Part shown: piece by piece, positions 1 to 8,098 of the stretch
How positions within the stretch are numbered: position 1 is the first letter of the stretch
Layout: every line of letters starts with the position of its first letter
Assembly (NCBI RefSeq): GCF_005771435.1
Contig: NZ_VANI01000016.1
Coordinates: forward strand, 1-64,000
Reading direction: 5' to 3'
From: Microbulbifer harenosus
GTDB lineage: Bacteria; Pseudomonadota; Gammaproteobacteria; Pseudomonadales; Cellvibrionaceae
DNA: 64,000 nucleotides
Position numbers and translations under genes: made by a program
The notes under the pieces: model-generated
Seen by the model: only the letters and a program-made list of their open reading frames with translations
The model's database searches: none
What the model was told of the DNA's origin: nothing

Positions 1-58
1 ACCTCAACGCTTTCGAGCACCTCGGCCACCGCTTCCGGCGACCTTCGAAGTGGCGCGC

Positions 59-86
59 ATTATAGCGACCTCTTCGACCTTGGCAA
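59..86 (-). promoter_or_regulatory. rRNA-type promoter P2 (proximal)
   Basis: Read on the minus strand there is a -35 TTGCCA (86-81), a 16-bp spacer and a perfect -10 TATAAT (64-59), followed by a GC-rich stretch like the discriminator of stable-RNA promoters. An A/T-rich block lies upstream (about 91-125). It lies downstream of a second similar promoter and fires out of the window at position 1. Tandem strong promoters of this form are typical of rrn operons. The rRNA genes are outside the window, so the target is inferred. Confidence 0.7.
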
Positions 87-179
87 GCGCTTTTTGAAAT
101 TCTTTTTTCTTTCGAAAACCCAAGAAAATCAACAACTTACCAACCCTCGCCAACTGCCTCGGCAGCGGTGAGGGCGCGA

Positions 180-226
180 ACTATACGGAGAGCGACGGGG
201 GCGCGCAAGCGTTTTTTCAGAAAAAC
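180..226 (-). promoter_or_regulatory. rRNA-type promoter P1 (distal) with UP-like tract
   Basis: On the minus strand there is a -35 TTGCGC (208-203), a 17-bp spacer rich in C/G and a -10 TATAGT (185-180). An A/T tract (211-226) just upstream of the -35 looks like an UP element. It is spaced about 120 bp from the P2 promoter, the P1/P2 layout seen for rRNA operons. No gene lies between the two promoters. Confidence 0.65.
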
Positions 227-362
227 TTCGCCCTTGCTCTTTGACTCAGGATGCGAGGACTAAATCGCGGTCTGCGGGGTCCAAGTGGAACAATTTTCCA
301 GCCTGCTTCGACTACAGCCCAGAGATTGCCAGAATCCTGTGCTTCACCTGCCAATCAAACGA

Positions 363-386
363 CAAGCGGCCCTGCGGGGCCACTTG
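363..386 (-). terminator. Terminator-like hairpin after fah
   Basis: A 10-bp stem (363-372 with 377-386, one G-U pair on the minus-strand RNA) closes a 4-base loop, 36 bp beyond the fah stop codon. The U-tract after it is weak (GTCGTTTGATT), so termination may be partial. It separates the tyrosine operon from the rRNA-type promoters. Confidence 0.5.
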
Positions 387-421
387 AGGGACGGGTTTAA
401 AACCGCATAGAACTAGCGCGA

Positions 422-1429
422 TCAGCACTGAGTTATCGTTTGCTCAATACGCCCAAAAATGGACTCGCCATTTTCATCCAGCATTTCAATCGCAATCCTG
501 TCGCCAAACTGCATGAACGAGGTGCTCGGCTTGCCACTCTCGATGGTTTCGATCATGCGAATCTCGGCGATGCAGCTATAGCCGACACCGCCCTCTTTCA
601 CCGGCTTGCCCGGGCCACCATCGAGTTTGTTCGATACGGTACCGGAACCGATAATCGCGCCCGCACCCAGCGGGCGGGTTTTGGCCGCGTGGGCAATCAG
701 CTGTCCGAAGTGGAAGGTCATATCCACTCCGGCGTTTGGCTCACCGAATTTTTCACCGTTCAACTCGGACACCAGCGGCAGGTGCAATTTGCCCGCTTGC
801 CAGTGGCTGCCCAGCTGTTCCGGCGTGACACACACAGGTGAAAACGCACTGGACGGCTTGGACTGATAGAAACCGAACCCTTTCGCGAGCTCGTTTGGTA
901 TCAGGCCTCGCAGGGAAACATCGTTCACCAGCATAACCAGCTTGATGTGTTTGAGCGCATCTTCCGGGGATACCCCCATGGGTACATCATCGGTGATGAC
1001 CGCGATTTCCGCTTCAAAGTCGATACCGAAGCCCTCGGACTGTGGCATCCTCACCGGTTCGCGCGGCGCCAGGAAGGTATCCGAACCGCCCTGATACATC
1101 AGTGGATCGGTCCAAAAGCTCTCCGGCATTTCCGCACCGCGAGCCTTGCGCACCAGTTCCACGTGATTGACATAGGCGGAACCATCCGCCCAGTGATAGG
1201 CCCTCGGCAGCGGCGAGTGGCACAGCGCCTGGTCGAAGGCTTCTCCCTCTATCTCGCCGCGATTCAGCCTCTGCTGCAGGCTTTCCAGCTTTGGGGCGAG
1301 CTCCGCCCAGTTGTCCAGGGCGGATTGCAATGTGGCCGCGATCTCGCCGGCTTCCGCCATGCGGGTCAGGTCGTCACTGACGACGACGAGCTTGCCATCG
1401 CGTCCGTGTTTAAGGCTGGCTAACTTCAC
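422..1429 (-). CDS. fah: Fumarylacetoacetate hydrolase family protein
   Basis: This 335-aa protein likely performs the last step of tyrosine breakdown, cleaving fumarylacetoacetate to fumarate and acetoacetate in the cytosol. The FAH fold is recognisable: FEAEIAVI carries two acidic metal ligands (E139, E141), VMLVNDVSLRG gives the third (D170), and KPSSAFSPV supplies the conserved Lys. The start is GTG with a GAGGAAGG ribosome site. It is the last gene of the minus-strand hpd-VOC-fah group, 35 bp after the VOC gene. Other FAH-fold enzymes (acylpyruvases, hydratases) are possible, but the neighbour hpd makes fumarylacetoacetase the best call. Confidence 0.85.
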   Translation of the reverse strand: MKLASLKHGRDGKLVVVSDDLTRMAEAGEIAATLQSALDNWAELAPKLESLQQRLNRGEIEGEAFDQALCHSPLPRAYHWADGSAYVNHVELVRKARGAEMPESFWTDPLMYQGGSDTFLAPREPVRMPQSEGFGIDFEAEIAVITDDVPMGVSPEDALKHIKLVMLVNDVSLRGLIPNELAKGFGFYQSKPSSAFSPVCVTPEQLGSHWQAGKLHLPLVSELNGEKFGEPNAGVDMTFHFGQLIAHAAKTRPLGAGAIIGSGTVSNKLDGGPGKPVKEGGVGYSCIAEIRMIETIESGKPSTSFMQFGDRIAIEMLDENGESIFGRIEQTITQC

Positions 1430-1464
1430 TGTGCCTTCCTCTTTGTTTCGATTAAGGAACTAAA

Positions 1465-2013
1465 TCAAGGATCTAGGGGTTTGAATTCTGTGTCGCCGTG
1501 CATCCACGCCGCATGACGCGGTGCTTTTTTGGTGCGCGACCACTCTTCCAGCATGTCTTGCGCCACCCGCTTCAGCTCCTTGTGCATACCGGGCTTGGCA
1601 GTATTGGCGGCGAGCTCGATACGGTGGCCGTTGGGGTCGAAGAAGTAGATGGATTTAAAGATCGTGTGATCGGTGGGGCCGAGCACATCGACACCGACCT
1701 CCTCAAGCTTCTGCTTCATCGCCAGCAACTCGTCCATGCTCTCCACTTCCAGCGCGATGTGCTGCACCCACTTCGGGGTGTTCTCATCGCGGCCCATGTC
1801 CGGGGAGTTGGGCAGCTCGAAAAACGCCAGCACATTGCCCTGGCCCGCATCGAGAAATACGTGCATGTAGGGATCCGGGGCCCCGGTGGAGGGCACCCTG
1901 TCTTCGGCGATGGCCAGCTGGAACTCCATGCCCAGAAGATCGCGGTAGAACTCCACCGTCTCTTTGGCATCGCGGCAGCGGTAAGCCACGTGGTGAATAC
2001 GTTTGATTGCCAT
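1465..2013 (-). CDS. VOC (glyoxalase/dioxygenase) family protein
   Basis: A 182-aa vicinal-oxygen-chelate protein. The usual four metal ligands can be placed: H8 (RIHHVAY), E66 (FFELP), H85 (VQHIALEV) and E133 (HRIELA). The C-terminal ~45 residues are helical and basic, and extend past the VOC fold. It sits between hpd (26 bp) and fah (35 bp), where hmgA or maiA would often be. The position suggests a role in tyrosine or aromatic catabolism, but the substrate cannot be read from the sequence. It could be a ring-cleavage dioxygenase, an isomerase or a lyase. Confidence 0.8.
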   Translation of the reverse strand: MAIKRIHHVAYRCRDAKETVEFYRDLLGMEFQLAIAEDRVPSTGAPDPYMHVFLDAGQGNVLAFFELPNSPDMGRDENTPKWVQHIALEVESMDELLAMKQKLEEVGVDVLGPTDHTIFKSIYFFDPNGHRIELAANTAKPGMHKELKRVAQDMLEEWSRTKKAPRHAAWMHGDTEFKPLDP

Positions 2014-2039
2014 AGATGGCCTCCCGATACGCGGCCGTC

Positions 2040-3134
2040 TCAGGCCGCGTCTTCTTTGCCTTTGCCGCCGATCACACCGCGCTGCAGCTGGTCGCGCTCA
2101 ATGGATTCGAACAGTGCCTTGAAGTTGCCCTCGCCAAAGCCCTCGTCTTCCTTGCGCTGGATGAACTCAAAGAACACCGGACCCAGCATGTTGGCGGAGA
2201 ATATCTGCAGCAGCAGACGGGGCTGGCCGCCCTCGGTGGTACCGTCGAGGAGGATACCGCGCGCTTTCAGTTCCGCCGTGGGCTCACCATGGCCCGGCAG
2301 ACGCTCTTCCAGCATTTCGTAGTAGGTCTCGGGGGGCGGAGTCATGAATTGCATGCCCTGGGCTTTCAGGCGATCCCAGCAGGCCACCAGGTCGTCGCAG
2401 GCGAAGGCGATATGCTGGATGCCCTCGCCGTTGTACTTCATCAGAAATTCTTCAATCTGGCCGCCGCCACCGGCCGCCTCTTCGTTCAGCGGGATGCGGA
2501 TCTTGCCGTCCGGCGCGGTCATGGCCTTGGACAGCAGCCCGGTGTATTCGCCTTTGATATCGAAATAGCGGATCTCACGGAAATTGAACAGATCTTCGTA
2601 GTACTTGGCCCAGTAGTCCATACGGCCGCGATAGACGTTGTGAGTCAGGTGATCCAGGGTGTGGAAACCGCAGCCCTCGGGGTGACGGTCGACACCTTCC
2701 AGCCAGTGGAAGTCGATGTCATAGATACTCTCGCCTTCTTTATAGCGATCGATCAGATACAGAGTGGCACCGCCAATACCCTTGATGGCCGGCAGCCGCA
2801 GCTCCATCGGACCCGTTGCCACATTTACCGGCTGCGCCCCCTTCTTGAGTGCTTCGTTATACGCGAAGGTGGCGTCCTTCACCCGGAACGCCAGGCCACA
2901 AGCGGATGGACCGTGCTCGCGGGCGTAGTAGTCCGCGTGACTCCCCGGTTCATAGTTGGTGATGAAATTGATATCGCCCTGGCGCCACAATTCCACGTCT
3001 TTGGTGCGGTGGCGGGCCACTTTGGTGAAGCCCATGGCCGCGAATACGCTTTCCAGGATGCCCTTCTCCGGCGCGGTGAATTCGACAAATTCAAAGCCGT
3101 CCAGGCCCATGGGGTTTTCGAACAAATCGGCCAT
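2040..3134 (-). CDS. hpd: 4-hydroxyphenylpyruvate dioxygenase
   Basis: A 364-aa enzyme that converts 4-hydroxyphenylpyruvate to homogentisate with Fe(II) and O2. It has two VOC domains. The catalytic C-terminal one carries the iron ligands H162 (TLDHLTHNV), H241 (GIQHIAFA) and E323 (FFEFIQRK), with LLLQIFS and the C-terminal gate helix ([11 protein letters not shown]) also present. I chose the ATG at 3134 because AAGGAGGATCAC precedes it. A longer frame extends to 3215, but that start would fall at the inferred transcription start. It heads the operon with the VOC protein and fah. Homogentisate 1,2-dioxygenase and maleylacetoacetate isomerase are absent nearby. Confidence 0.95.
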   Translation of the reverse strand: MADLFENPMGLDGFEFVEFTAPEKGILESVFAAMGFTKVARHRTKDVELWRQGDINFITNYEPGSHADYYAREHGPSACGLAFRVKDATFAYNEALKKGAQPVNVATGPMELRLPAIKGIGGATLYLIDRYKEGESIYDIDFHWLEGVDRHPEGCGFHTLDHLTHNVYRGRMDYWAKYYEDLFNFREIRYFDIKGEYTGLLSKAMTAPDGKIRIPLNEEAAGGGGQIEEFLMKYNGEGIQHIAFACDDLVACWDRLKAQGMQFMTPPPETYYEMLEERLPGHGEPTAELKARGILLDGTTEGGQPRLLLQIFSANMLGPVFFEFIQRKEDEGFGEGNFKALFESIERDQLQRGVIGGKGKEDAA

Positions 3135-3217
3135 GTGATCCTCCTTATGCGAGATCTTATATAGGACCTGAGGCGCCGCTTGTGGCAGCGAAGGTCGCTT
3201 TGGTTTCAGGTGCAACG

Positions 3218-3246
3218 AATTTAGTTACGCATGTAACCAATGTCAA
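3218..3246 (-). promoter_or_regulatory. hpd promoter with internal palindromic operator
   Basis: On the minus strand a perfect -35 TTGACA (3246-3241) is separated by 17 bp from a -10-like TAAATT (3223-3218). The spacer contains the palindrome GTTAC-ATGC-GTAAC (3237-3224), so a bound repressor would block RNA polymerase. It predicts a leader of about 75 nt before the hpd start at 3134. The identity of the regulator is unknown; none is encoded next to the operon. Confidence 0.6.
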
Positions 3247-3361
3247 GGACTGCGCCGCGAGGCTAACTAGTAATAGGACAGGCAAAGGGCAGTGAAGAGG
3301 AAATTGGTGACCGAATCGGAGATTGCGGTACCAATCTTACGGGCGGGATTGATCGCTTAAC

Positions 3362-3385
3362 CCCGGGCCGACTGAGCGGCCCGGG
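3362..3385 (-). terminator. Hairpin after the flotillin gene
   Basis: A perfect 9-bp GC-rich stem (CCCGGGCCG, 3362-3370, with 3377-3385) and a 6-base loop lie 30 bp past the stop of the flotillin gene. On the minus strand it is followed by only a short T run. It probably separates the psp/flotillin operon from hpd. Confidence 0.5.
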
Positions 3386-3414
3386 CATGTCAGAAAAGAT
3401 CCGCGTAACGAGAA

Positions 3415-5109
3415 TCAGATCTGGGGTTCGGTCATTTTGCTGAAATCGCCCACACCGGCCTCCTTCAACAGTGAATCCACCAGTGGCGCCATGGCACGGT
3501 GCTTGAGAGCGCTGCCGACCAGTGCTTCGGGCAGGCTCTGCCCTTTGGATTCGCCATCGCTGTCGAGGATACCGCCGCTGGCGCGGCCATCGATTCCATT
3601 CAGCCCCTCCACGGATATGATCTTCATGCCGTCGATCTTCTCCATTGGGCGCACGCTTTCGCGAATGATGTTCGGCAGTGCATCGTGCAGGCTGAGGATA
3701 CGCTTGAGCGCGATTTGCGCTTCGCTAAGGCTGTTCATGGCCTCGTTCATCAGGCGTTGACCCTCTGCATCCACAGCGTACTTCTCGCGATCCGCCTCAA
3801 CCTTGATACGCACGGCTTCCGCCTCAGCCGCTGCCTGCAGTCGCAGCGCCTCGGCCTTGTCTTCAGCGGCCGCCTTTTCCGCTTCCGCGGCCACCTTGAT
3901 GGCGGTGGCCTGGCGCTCGGCTTCTTTCTGCGCCTCGATGATCTCAATGCGCTTATCGCGCTCGGCTACCTCAACATCCTTGGCGGTGCGCACCTGCTCT
4001 TCCGCTTTAACGGCTTCAGCGCGGGCGACGTTGGCCTGCTGGTCGGCCAGTGACTGCTCCTTGGATTTTTCCGCAACCGCAATGGCGCGCTCTTGTTCAG
4101 CAATTTCAAGGGATTTCTGCTTGGAAATGCGCTGCTCTTCGAGAATGCGCTCGCGCTCAATTTCCTGCTCCTGCAAGCGCTTTTCCTTTTCGATCTCCAA
4201 CAGACGAGTGGCCTGCTCCGCGGCGATGCGGGACTGATCCACTTCACGCTGCGCCTCGATCTCTGCCTGGCGCGCGGCCTTTTCCTGAGCCGCCAGTTCT
4301 TTTGCCATATCGGCTTTCTGGGCCGCTTCGCGGTTTTCTATTTCGCGCTGCTGCTCCAGGTGGGCGTAGCGCTTCTCTTTTTCGATCTCCAGACGCTGGC
4401 GCTCGGCTTCCAGGTTCTTGGTCTCGATCTGCACTCGTGTTTCCTGCTCGACGTCGTTCACTTCCTTGCGGCGCGCCTCAATGGAGCGCGTCATGCTAGC
4501 GAGACCTTCCGCATCGAACACGTTGTCCTGATTGAAAAACTCCTTGCTGGTCTGATCGAGGCCGGTCAGCGACACAGACTCCAGCTCAAGGCCGTTCTTC
4601 AACAGATCTTCAGACACCACCTGCTGTACTTTCTGTACAAACTGGCTGCGCTGCTCATGCAGTTCTGCCATCTGCATTTCCGCTGCCACGGAGCGCAAGG
4701 CGTCGACAAACTTGCCCTCGATCATATCTTTCAGCGCTTCCGGGTCCAGGGTGCGAATACCCAAGGTCTGCGCGGCATTGGCGATAGCATCGATGTCCGG
4801 CTTCACCCGCAGATAAAATTCCGCAAGCACGTCCACGCGCATACGGTCCTTGGTGATCAACGCGTGCTGCTCCTTGCGCGAAACCGCAAGACGCAAGGTA
4901 TTCATGTTGACCGCGATGATTTCGTGCAGCACCGGAAGCACCAGTGCGCCGCCATTCATGATGACCTTCTGTCCGCCCATACCGGTGCGCACAAAAGAAC
5001 GCTCCTTGGAGGCGCGGGTATACAGGCGCGCGAAGATAGTGCCGATAACGATCAGGCCGATAAGCACCGCCCCCGCCATGATCGCAATACTGGAAAGATT
5101 CTGAATCAC
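3415..5109 (-). CDS. Flotillin / SPFH-domain membrane protein (YqiK-like)
   Basis: A 564-aa SPFH protein of the flotillin/YqiK type, expected to oligomerise at the inner membrane and organise membrane microdomains. It has one N-terminal membrane segment (about 7-28), an SPFH/band-7 domain (about 35-190), and a very long charged coiled coil of E/A/K-rich heptads (about 195-430). A conserved C-terminal region follows (ALKRILSLHDALPNIIRES). The start is GTG preceded by GGAGAAAG. It is the last gene of the regulator-PspA-YqiJ-flotillin group, 15 bp after the YqiJ-like gene. The yqiJ-yqiK pair with a PspA-type gene is a known envelope-stress arrangement. Confidence 0.9.
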   Translation of the reverse strand: MIQNLSSIAIMAGAVLIGLIVIGTIFARLYTRASKERSFVRTGMGGQKVIMNGGALVLPVLHEIIAVNMNTLRLAVSRKEQHALITKDRMRVDVLAEFYLRVKPDIDAIANAAQTLGIRTLDPEALKDMIEGKFVDALRSVAAEMQMAELHEQRSQFVQKVQQVVSEDLLKNGLELESVSLTGLDQTSKEFFNQDNVFDAEGLASMTRSIEARRKEVNDVEQETRVQIETKNLEAERQRLEIEKEKRYAHLEQQREIENREAAQKADMAKELAAQEKAARQAEIEAQREVDQSRIAAEQATRLLEIEKEKRLQEQEIERERILEEQRISKQKSLEIAEQERAIAVAEKSKEQSLADQQANVARAEAVKAEEQVRTAKDVEVAERDKRIEIIEAQKEAERQATAIKVAAEAEKAAAEDKAEALRLQAAAEAEAVRIKVEADREKYAVDAEGQRLMNEAMNSLSEAQIALKRILSLHDALPNIIRESVRPMEKIDGMKIISVEGLNGIDGRASGGILDSDGESKGQSLPEALVGSALKHRAMAPLVDSLLKEAGVGDFSKMTEPQI

Positions 5110-5124
5110 GTAACTTTCTCCAAT

Positions 5125-5778
5125 TTAGTTGTTTTGCGTCAGGTGCTGGCTGGCTGGGCGGATCACCCGGAAACGGGCTCCGCAATCTTCCACCAGCAAC
5201 ACCTTTTCTCCCTGTGAAAAGGTTTCCCCATCATCCGGCTCCACCATTACATAGTGGGTAGTGCCAAATTCGTCGCTGAAGCGCGCTTCCGCCGGTGAGC
5301 CGGGCGCGGCCTCGCCGATGGTGATGACCGCCACACGCCCAACAAAGGATTTTCGCCCTACGGCTTCAGTCTCATCGCCCACCGCAAAGCGGCGCAGCAG
5401 ATTGCCAACAAAACGCACCTGTGGCAGCGCAAGCATGAATACCGGTACTGCGAGCAACCAGCCGGGCAACAACAGACCGAACAGTGAATCTACAATCATC
5501 TGGATCAACAGGCCGGTCACACCGAAGCCCACCAGAAACGCCACCAACAGAATCAACGCCGGTACTTCACCAAAGCGCAACCAGCCGAGTAGCTTGGTGA
5601 GCACGCCCCCCGCCTCGGTATCCGGTGTGTCCAGGTCTACATCGGGCAAGAGATTGTCGAGCATGTCGGAAATACCGGCACCAATCAGCGTCATCACGCC
5701 TTCCAGTACGGCAATCATCAACATCAACACCAGGGCGCCGGTGAACAGCTGATTGCCATCTTGCAGAAAGAACGCCAT
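5125..5778 (-). CDS. YqiJ-like membrane protein with OB-fold (NfeD-like)
   Basis: A 217-aa inner-membrane protein, partner of the adjacent flotillin. It has about three membrane segments (roughly 12-34, 73-97 and 99-120). A soluble beta-rich C-terminal domain (about 140-205: SFVGRVAVITIGEAAPG, HYVMVEPDDG, GEKVLLVEDCG) resembles the OB-fold of the NfeD/YqiJ group. The ATG overlaps the pspA-like stop by one base (TGATG), so the two genes are translationally coupled. Proteins of this kind usually accompany SPFH proteins; the biochemical role is not settled. Confidence 0.8.
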   Translation of the reverse strand: MAFFLQDGNQLFTGALVLMLMIAVLEGVMTLIGAGISDMLDNLLPDVDLDTPDTEAGGVLTKLLGWLRFGEVPALILLVAFLVGFGVTGLLIQMIVDSLFGLLLPGWLLAVPVFMLALPQVRFVGNLLRRFAVGDETEAVGRKSFVGRVAVITIGEAAPGSPAEARFSDEFGTTHYVMVEPDDGETFSQGEKVLLVEDCGARFRVIRPASQHLTQNN

Positions 5779-6446
5779 CAGACCTCCGCCTGGGTTTTAA
5801 TTTTCGCCAGACGCTCTTTGATACGATTGCTGCGCGAAAGCTCTTCCAGCTCCGCCAGCTTGCTGGCATCGGCGCTCGACTCGGAGGTGGGCACGCCGGC
5901 ATTTTCCAAAATACGGTTGAACGCACCAGAGGCCTGCTCCACCTTGTTGGCGGTGGTGCGGCTGCTGCCTGTTTGTTCCGCAGTGGTGCCGTTACTCACG
6001 TGCTCGCTGGCCTTGGTGAAATCGCGTAGCTGCTCGCGCATCTCGCGCTTTTTGCCCTGCAGCGCACTGATATAGGAACTCAGCTCGGAAATTTCCCGAT
6101 CACTTTCCGCGATGGCTTTTTCCAGTACCGGAATCTGCGCTTCGATATCCATTTGCTTGGCAATCGCGGCCTCCGCCAGGTCGTCGCGGCCCTGCTGCAC
6201 CGCCACCTCGATCTGCTCACTGAGCGTTGCATGGCGCGCATTTTCATCGTTCAGCGCCTTGCTGCTCAGATACTTGGCCGCTTCCGCTTTGCCGAGCTGA
6301 TCGCGCACTTCGGCGATTGCATCGTCGATTTCACGGATCGCCTGCTCCATTACCAGTTGCGGCGTAGCGTTTTCCACTGAGTCCACCAGGGCATTGGCAG
6401 AAGCAGAAATGATACGGGAAATGCGTTTTATCAGTCCTTCTTTCAT
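5778..6446 (-). CDS. PspA/IM30 family membrane-stress protein
   Basis: A 222-aa predominantly helical protein of the PspA/IM30 family. The N-terminus (MKEGLIKRISRIISASANAL) is the membrane-binding amphipathic helix. A long coiled-coil hairpin follows (about 25-150), including the typical QAIREIDDAIAEVRDQLGKA. The end is a shorter, variable helical tail. It would bind and stabilise the inner membrane under stress. It is coupled to the YqiJ-like gene by a one-base overlap and lies 74 bp after the small regulator gene. No pspF, pspB or pspC is present, so control is probably local rather than by the sigma54 Psp response. Confidence 0.85.
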   Translation of the reverse strand: MKEGLIKRISRIISASANALVDSVENATPQLVMEQAIREIDDAIAEVRDQLGKAEAAKYLSSKALNDENARHATLSEQIEVAVQQGRDDLAEAAIAKQMDIEAQIPVLEKAIAESDREISELSSYISALQGKKREMREQLRDFTKASEHVSNGTTAEQTGSSRTTANKVEQASGAFNRILENAGVPTSESSADASKLAELEELSRSNRIKERLAKIKTQAEV

Positions 6447-6520
6447 GTTGTTCCTTCCTCGTGTTTATTGTCAGTCAGTCGTTGTATGCAAATATTTTTA
6501 CACCGGATCTTTCCGCAGTG

Positions 6521-6976
6521 TCAGCGCTTGAGTAAATCCGTCAGGCGCTGGCGAATGATGGCCGCCGCCTGCCTATCGATAAGTCGCGGCTCATCCTGCA
6601 GCGCCACCAGCAGTATTTTTTCCATGAACGCATCGACTATCGGTAGCGCCTTATGCTCGAGCGCAGGGGCGATCTGCTCCTCGTCAGTACACACCTGAAT
6701 TGCGGCGGCGCCCTCGATCACGAGTTCCAGCAGCGCCTCAACCAGCAGGCTGCGCCGGTTTTCGTCAGCGTATCTGGCTTTTACCGGGAGCATGGTTTCG
6801 CCGGCGGCAAGGTAGGCGCGGACAAAACTCTCCACACCCACAGACTCCCGCGCCATGGCGATAAGCTCGCGCACCTTTTCGCTCTGGGTTATAGCGCCAT
6901 TGCGGTCGATGGACATGAGGTAGGTGTAATCGTCCGCGGAAAGGCGCGCCGATATGGATTGTGTCTTGTTAAGCAT
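6521..6976 (-). CDS. Small protein with a ribbon-helix-helix-like N-terminus, putative regulator
   Basis: A 151-aa protein not assigned to a named family. Residues about 5-40 (ISARLSADDYTYLMSI, then AITQSEKVRELIAMAR) have the strand-helix-helix spacing of ribbon-helix-helix DNA-binding proteins. The rest is helical and acidic. I chose the ATG at 6976, with AGGGA upstream. A longer frame to 7033 would run through the palindrome at 6996-7013, which fits an operator better than coding. It is first in the pspA-like/yqiJ/flotillin group, so autoregulation of that group is a reasonable inference. Confidence 0.6.
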   Translation of the reverse strand: MLNKTQSISARLSADDYTYLMSIDRNGAITQSEKVRELIAMARESVGVESFVRAYLAAGETMLPVKARYADENRRSLLVEALLELVIEGAAAIQVCTDEEQIAPALEHKALPIVDAFMEKILLVALQDEPRLIDRQAAAIIRQRLTDLLKR

Positions 6977-6995
6977 GGCAATCCCTGACTTGCGA

Positions 6996-7013
6996 TGTAT
7001 ACAAAAGTACACA
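6996..7013. promoter_or_regulatory. Palindromic operator candidate upstream of the psp-like group
   Basis: TGTATAC-AAAA-GTACACA is an inverted repeat with 6 of 7 matching positions, ending 20 bp upstream of the chosen start of the putative ribbon-helix-helix gene. Its size and symmetry suit a small dimeric or tetrameric repressor. The region from here to 7238 holds no convincing gene; a 41-codon plus-strand frame (7072-7197) lacks a ribosome site. Confidence 0.4.
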
Positions 7014-7238
7014 CGATTCCGGGATGCCGTCAATTACACGCGCTTACATCGCAGCAACTTACAGCAAAACCATGAAAGAAAGTCACGAAGGAATGTTGCG
7101 GCGAAGTCTTGTCCGCACAAATGGCAATGAGTACTTGGTAGCCGTTGCCGCCAGCCAGGCTCGGCCTATCCCAGCTGGCATGCTGACACTGGCCTAGTGG
7201 TATGAGAGCTGCACGTTAAGAAAACGGATTCGCCAGAA

Positions 7239-7976
7239 CTATCGCTTGGCAAACAAGCGGTCGCCGACAATTTTTACCGGGTTGTCTTGAACCAGAGCCC
7301 ACGCGTGCGTTTCTCCAATGATCTGCTCTGCCGCACGCCGCCCCTCTGCCAGATTTGGTGGGCGCCGATAGAGGTGGTGCGTGTCGGTGGCAAGTATCGT
7401 TGCCAGCCCCTTCTTCAGTAATTTCTCCGCACAGAGGCGCGAGGGCTCGCCAAATTGCCCGACCAGCGCACCGGCGGTCAATTGAAACAGACAGCCCGCT
7501 CTGACCAAGGGCCCGATTTGATCGAGATCGCGCAGAACATCCTTGTTGCGTTCGGGATGCGCGATCATCGGGCGAATGTTCCGCTGGGCGAGCCACTCAA
7601 CCAATTGGGTCACGCCAGCAGGGATATGGCTGTGTGGCATCTCCAGCAGTACAAGCAGATCCCCCTCCCAGTGCCCCAACGCGGGAAGCTGTTGCTTGGA
7701 GGCCATATACAAGAGTTCGTCAGAGATCCGCACCTCTGCAGCGAGGGCCAGCTGAACGCCGAGTTCCCCCTCGGCCGCCAGACAAGAAAGGAAGTCCCGG
7801 AAAGCCAGCTCGAGCGAATGGGAAGTGTTCAAGTAGCGCCCGGGATGGATATGTGGCGTAACCACAATATGGGTAATACCATTTGCCGCCGAAGCCCGGA
7901 TAAGTTCCAGGCTCTGGGCAAATGACCTGGGGCCGTCGTCGATTCCAGGGAGGATATGGCTATGCAGGTCGATCAT
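7239..7976 (-). CDS. PHP-domain tyrosine-protein phosphatase (CpsB/YwqE type)
   Basis: A 245-aa metal-dependent phosphotyrosine phosphatase of the CpsB/YwqE/CapC type. The PHP metal-site motifs are clear: DLHSHILPGIDDG at the N-terminus, VVTPHIHPGRY, MIAHPERN in the middle and LATDTHH near the end. Its expected substrate is the tyrosine-rich tail of the BY-kinase encoded just downstream of it on the map (8099-10279), so the pair would set the phosphorylation cycle that paces polysaccharide assembly. It lies 122 bp beyond the kinase stop on the same strand. CpsB-type enzymes are best known from Gram-positives but also occur in Gram-negative EPS loci. Confidence 0.88.
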   Translation of the reverse strand: MIDLHSHILPGIDDGPRSFAQSLELIRASAANGITHIVVTPHIHPGRYLNTSHSLELAFRDFLSCLAAEGELGVQLALAAEVRISDELLYMASKQQLPALGHWEGDLLVLLEMPHSHIPAGVTQLVEWLAQRNIRPMIAHPERNKDVLRDLDQIGPLVRAGCLFQLTAGALVGQFGEPSRLCAEKLLKKGLATILATDTHHLYRRPPNLAEGRRAAEQIIGETHAWALVQDNPVKIVGDRLFAKR

Positions 7977-8098
7977 GAATACTGTATGTCCGTAAAGCCG
8001 CAGGTATCGGTATCAACTGCAAGGGCGCATAACGCGGGCGAGCGGGTCAGTCACCCCCCCGCCGGAATGTGAAATAATTGCGACTAAAATAATCGCCA

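Noticed and set aside
2016..3164. Long plus-strand open frame opposite hpd
   Set aside because: It is antisense to a clearly identified gene, has no family features or ribosome site, and is explained by codon bias of the real gene.
4093..5217. Long plus-strand open frame opposite the flotillin gene
   Set aside because: The product is a Leu/His/Gln-rich shadow of the coiled-coil coding strand with no recognisable domain.
7072..7197. 41-codon plus-strand frame upstream of the RHH-like gene
   Set aside because: No ribosome site, no family resemblance; too short to support from sequence alone.
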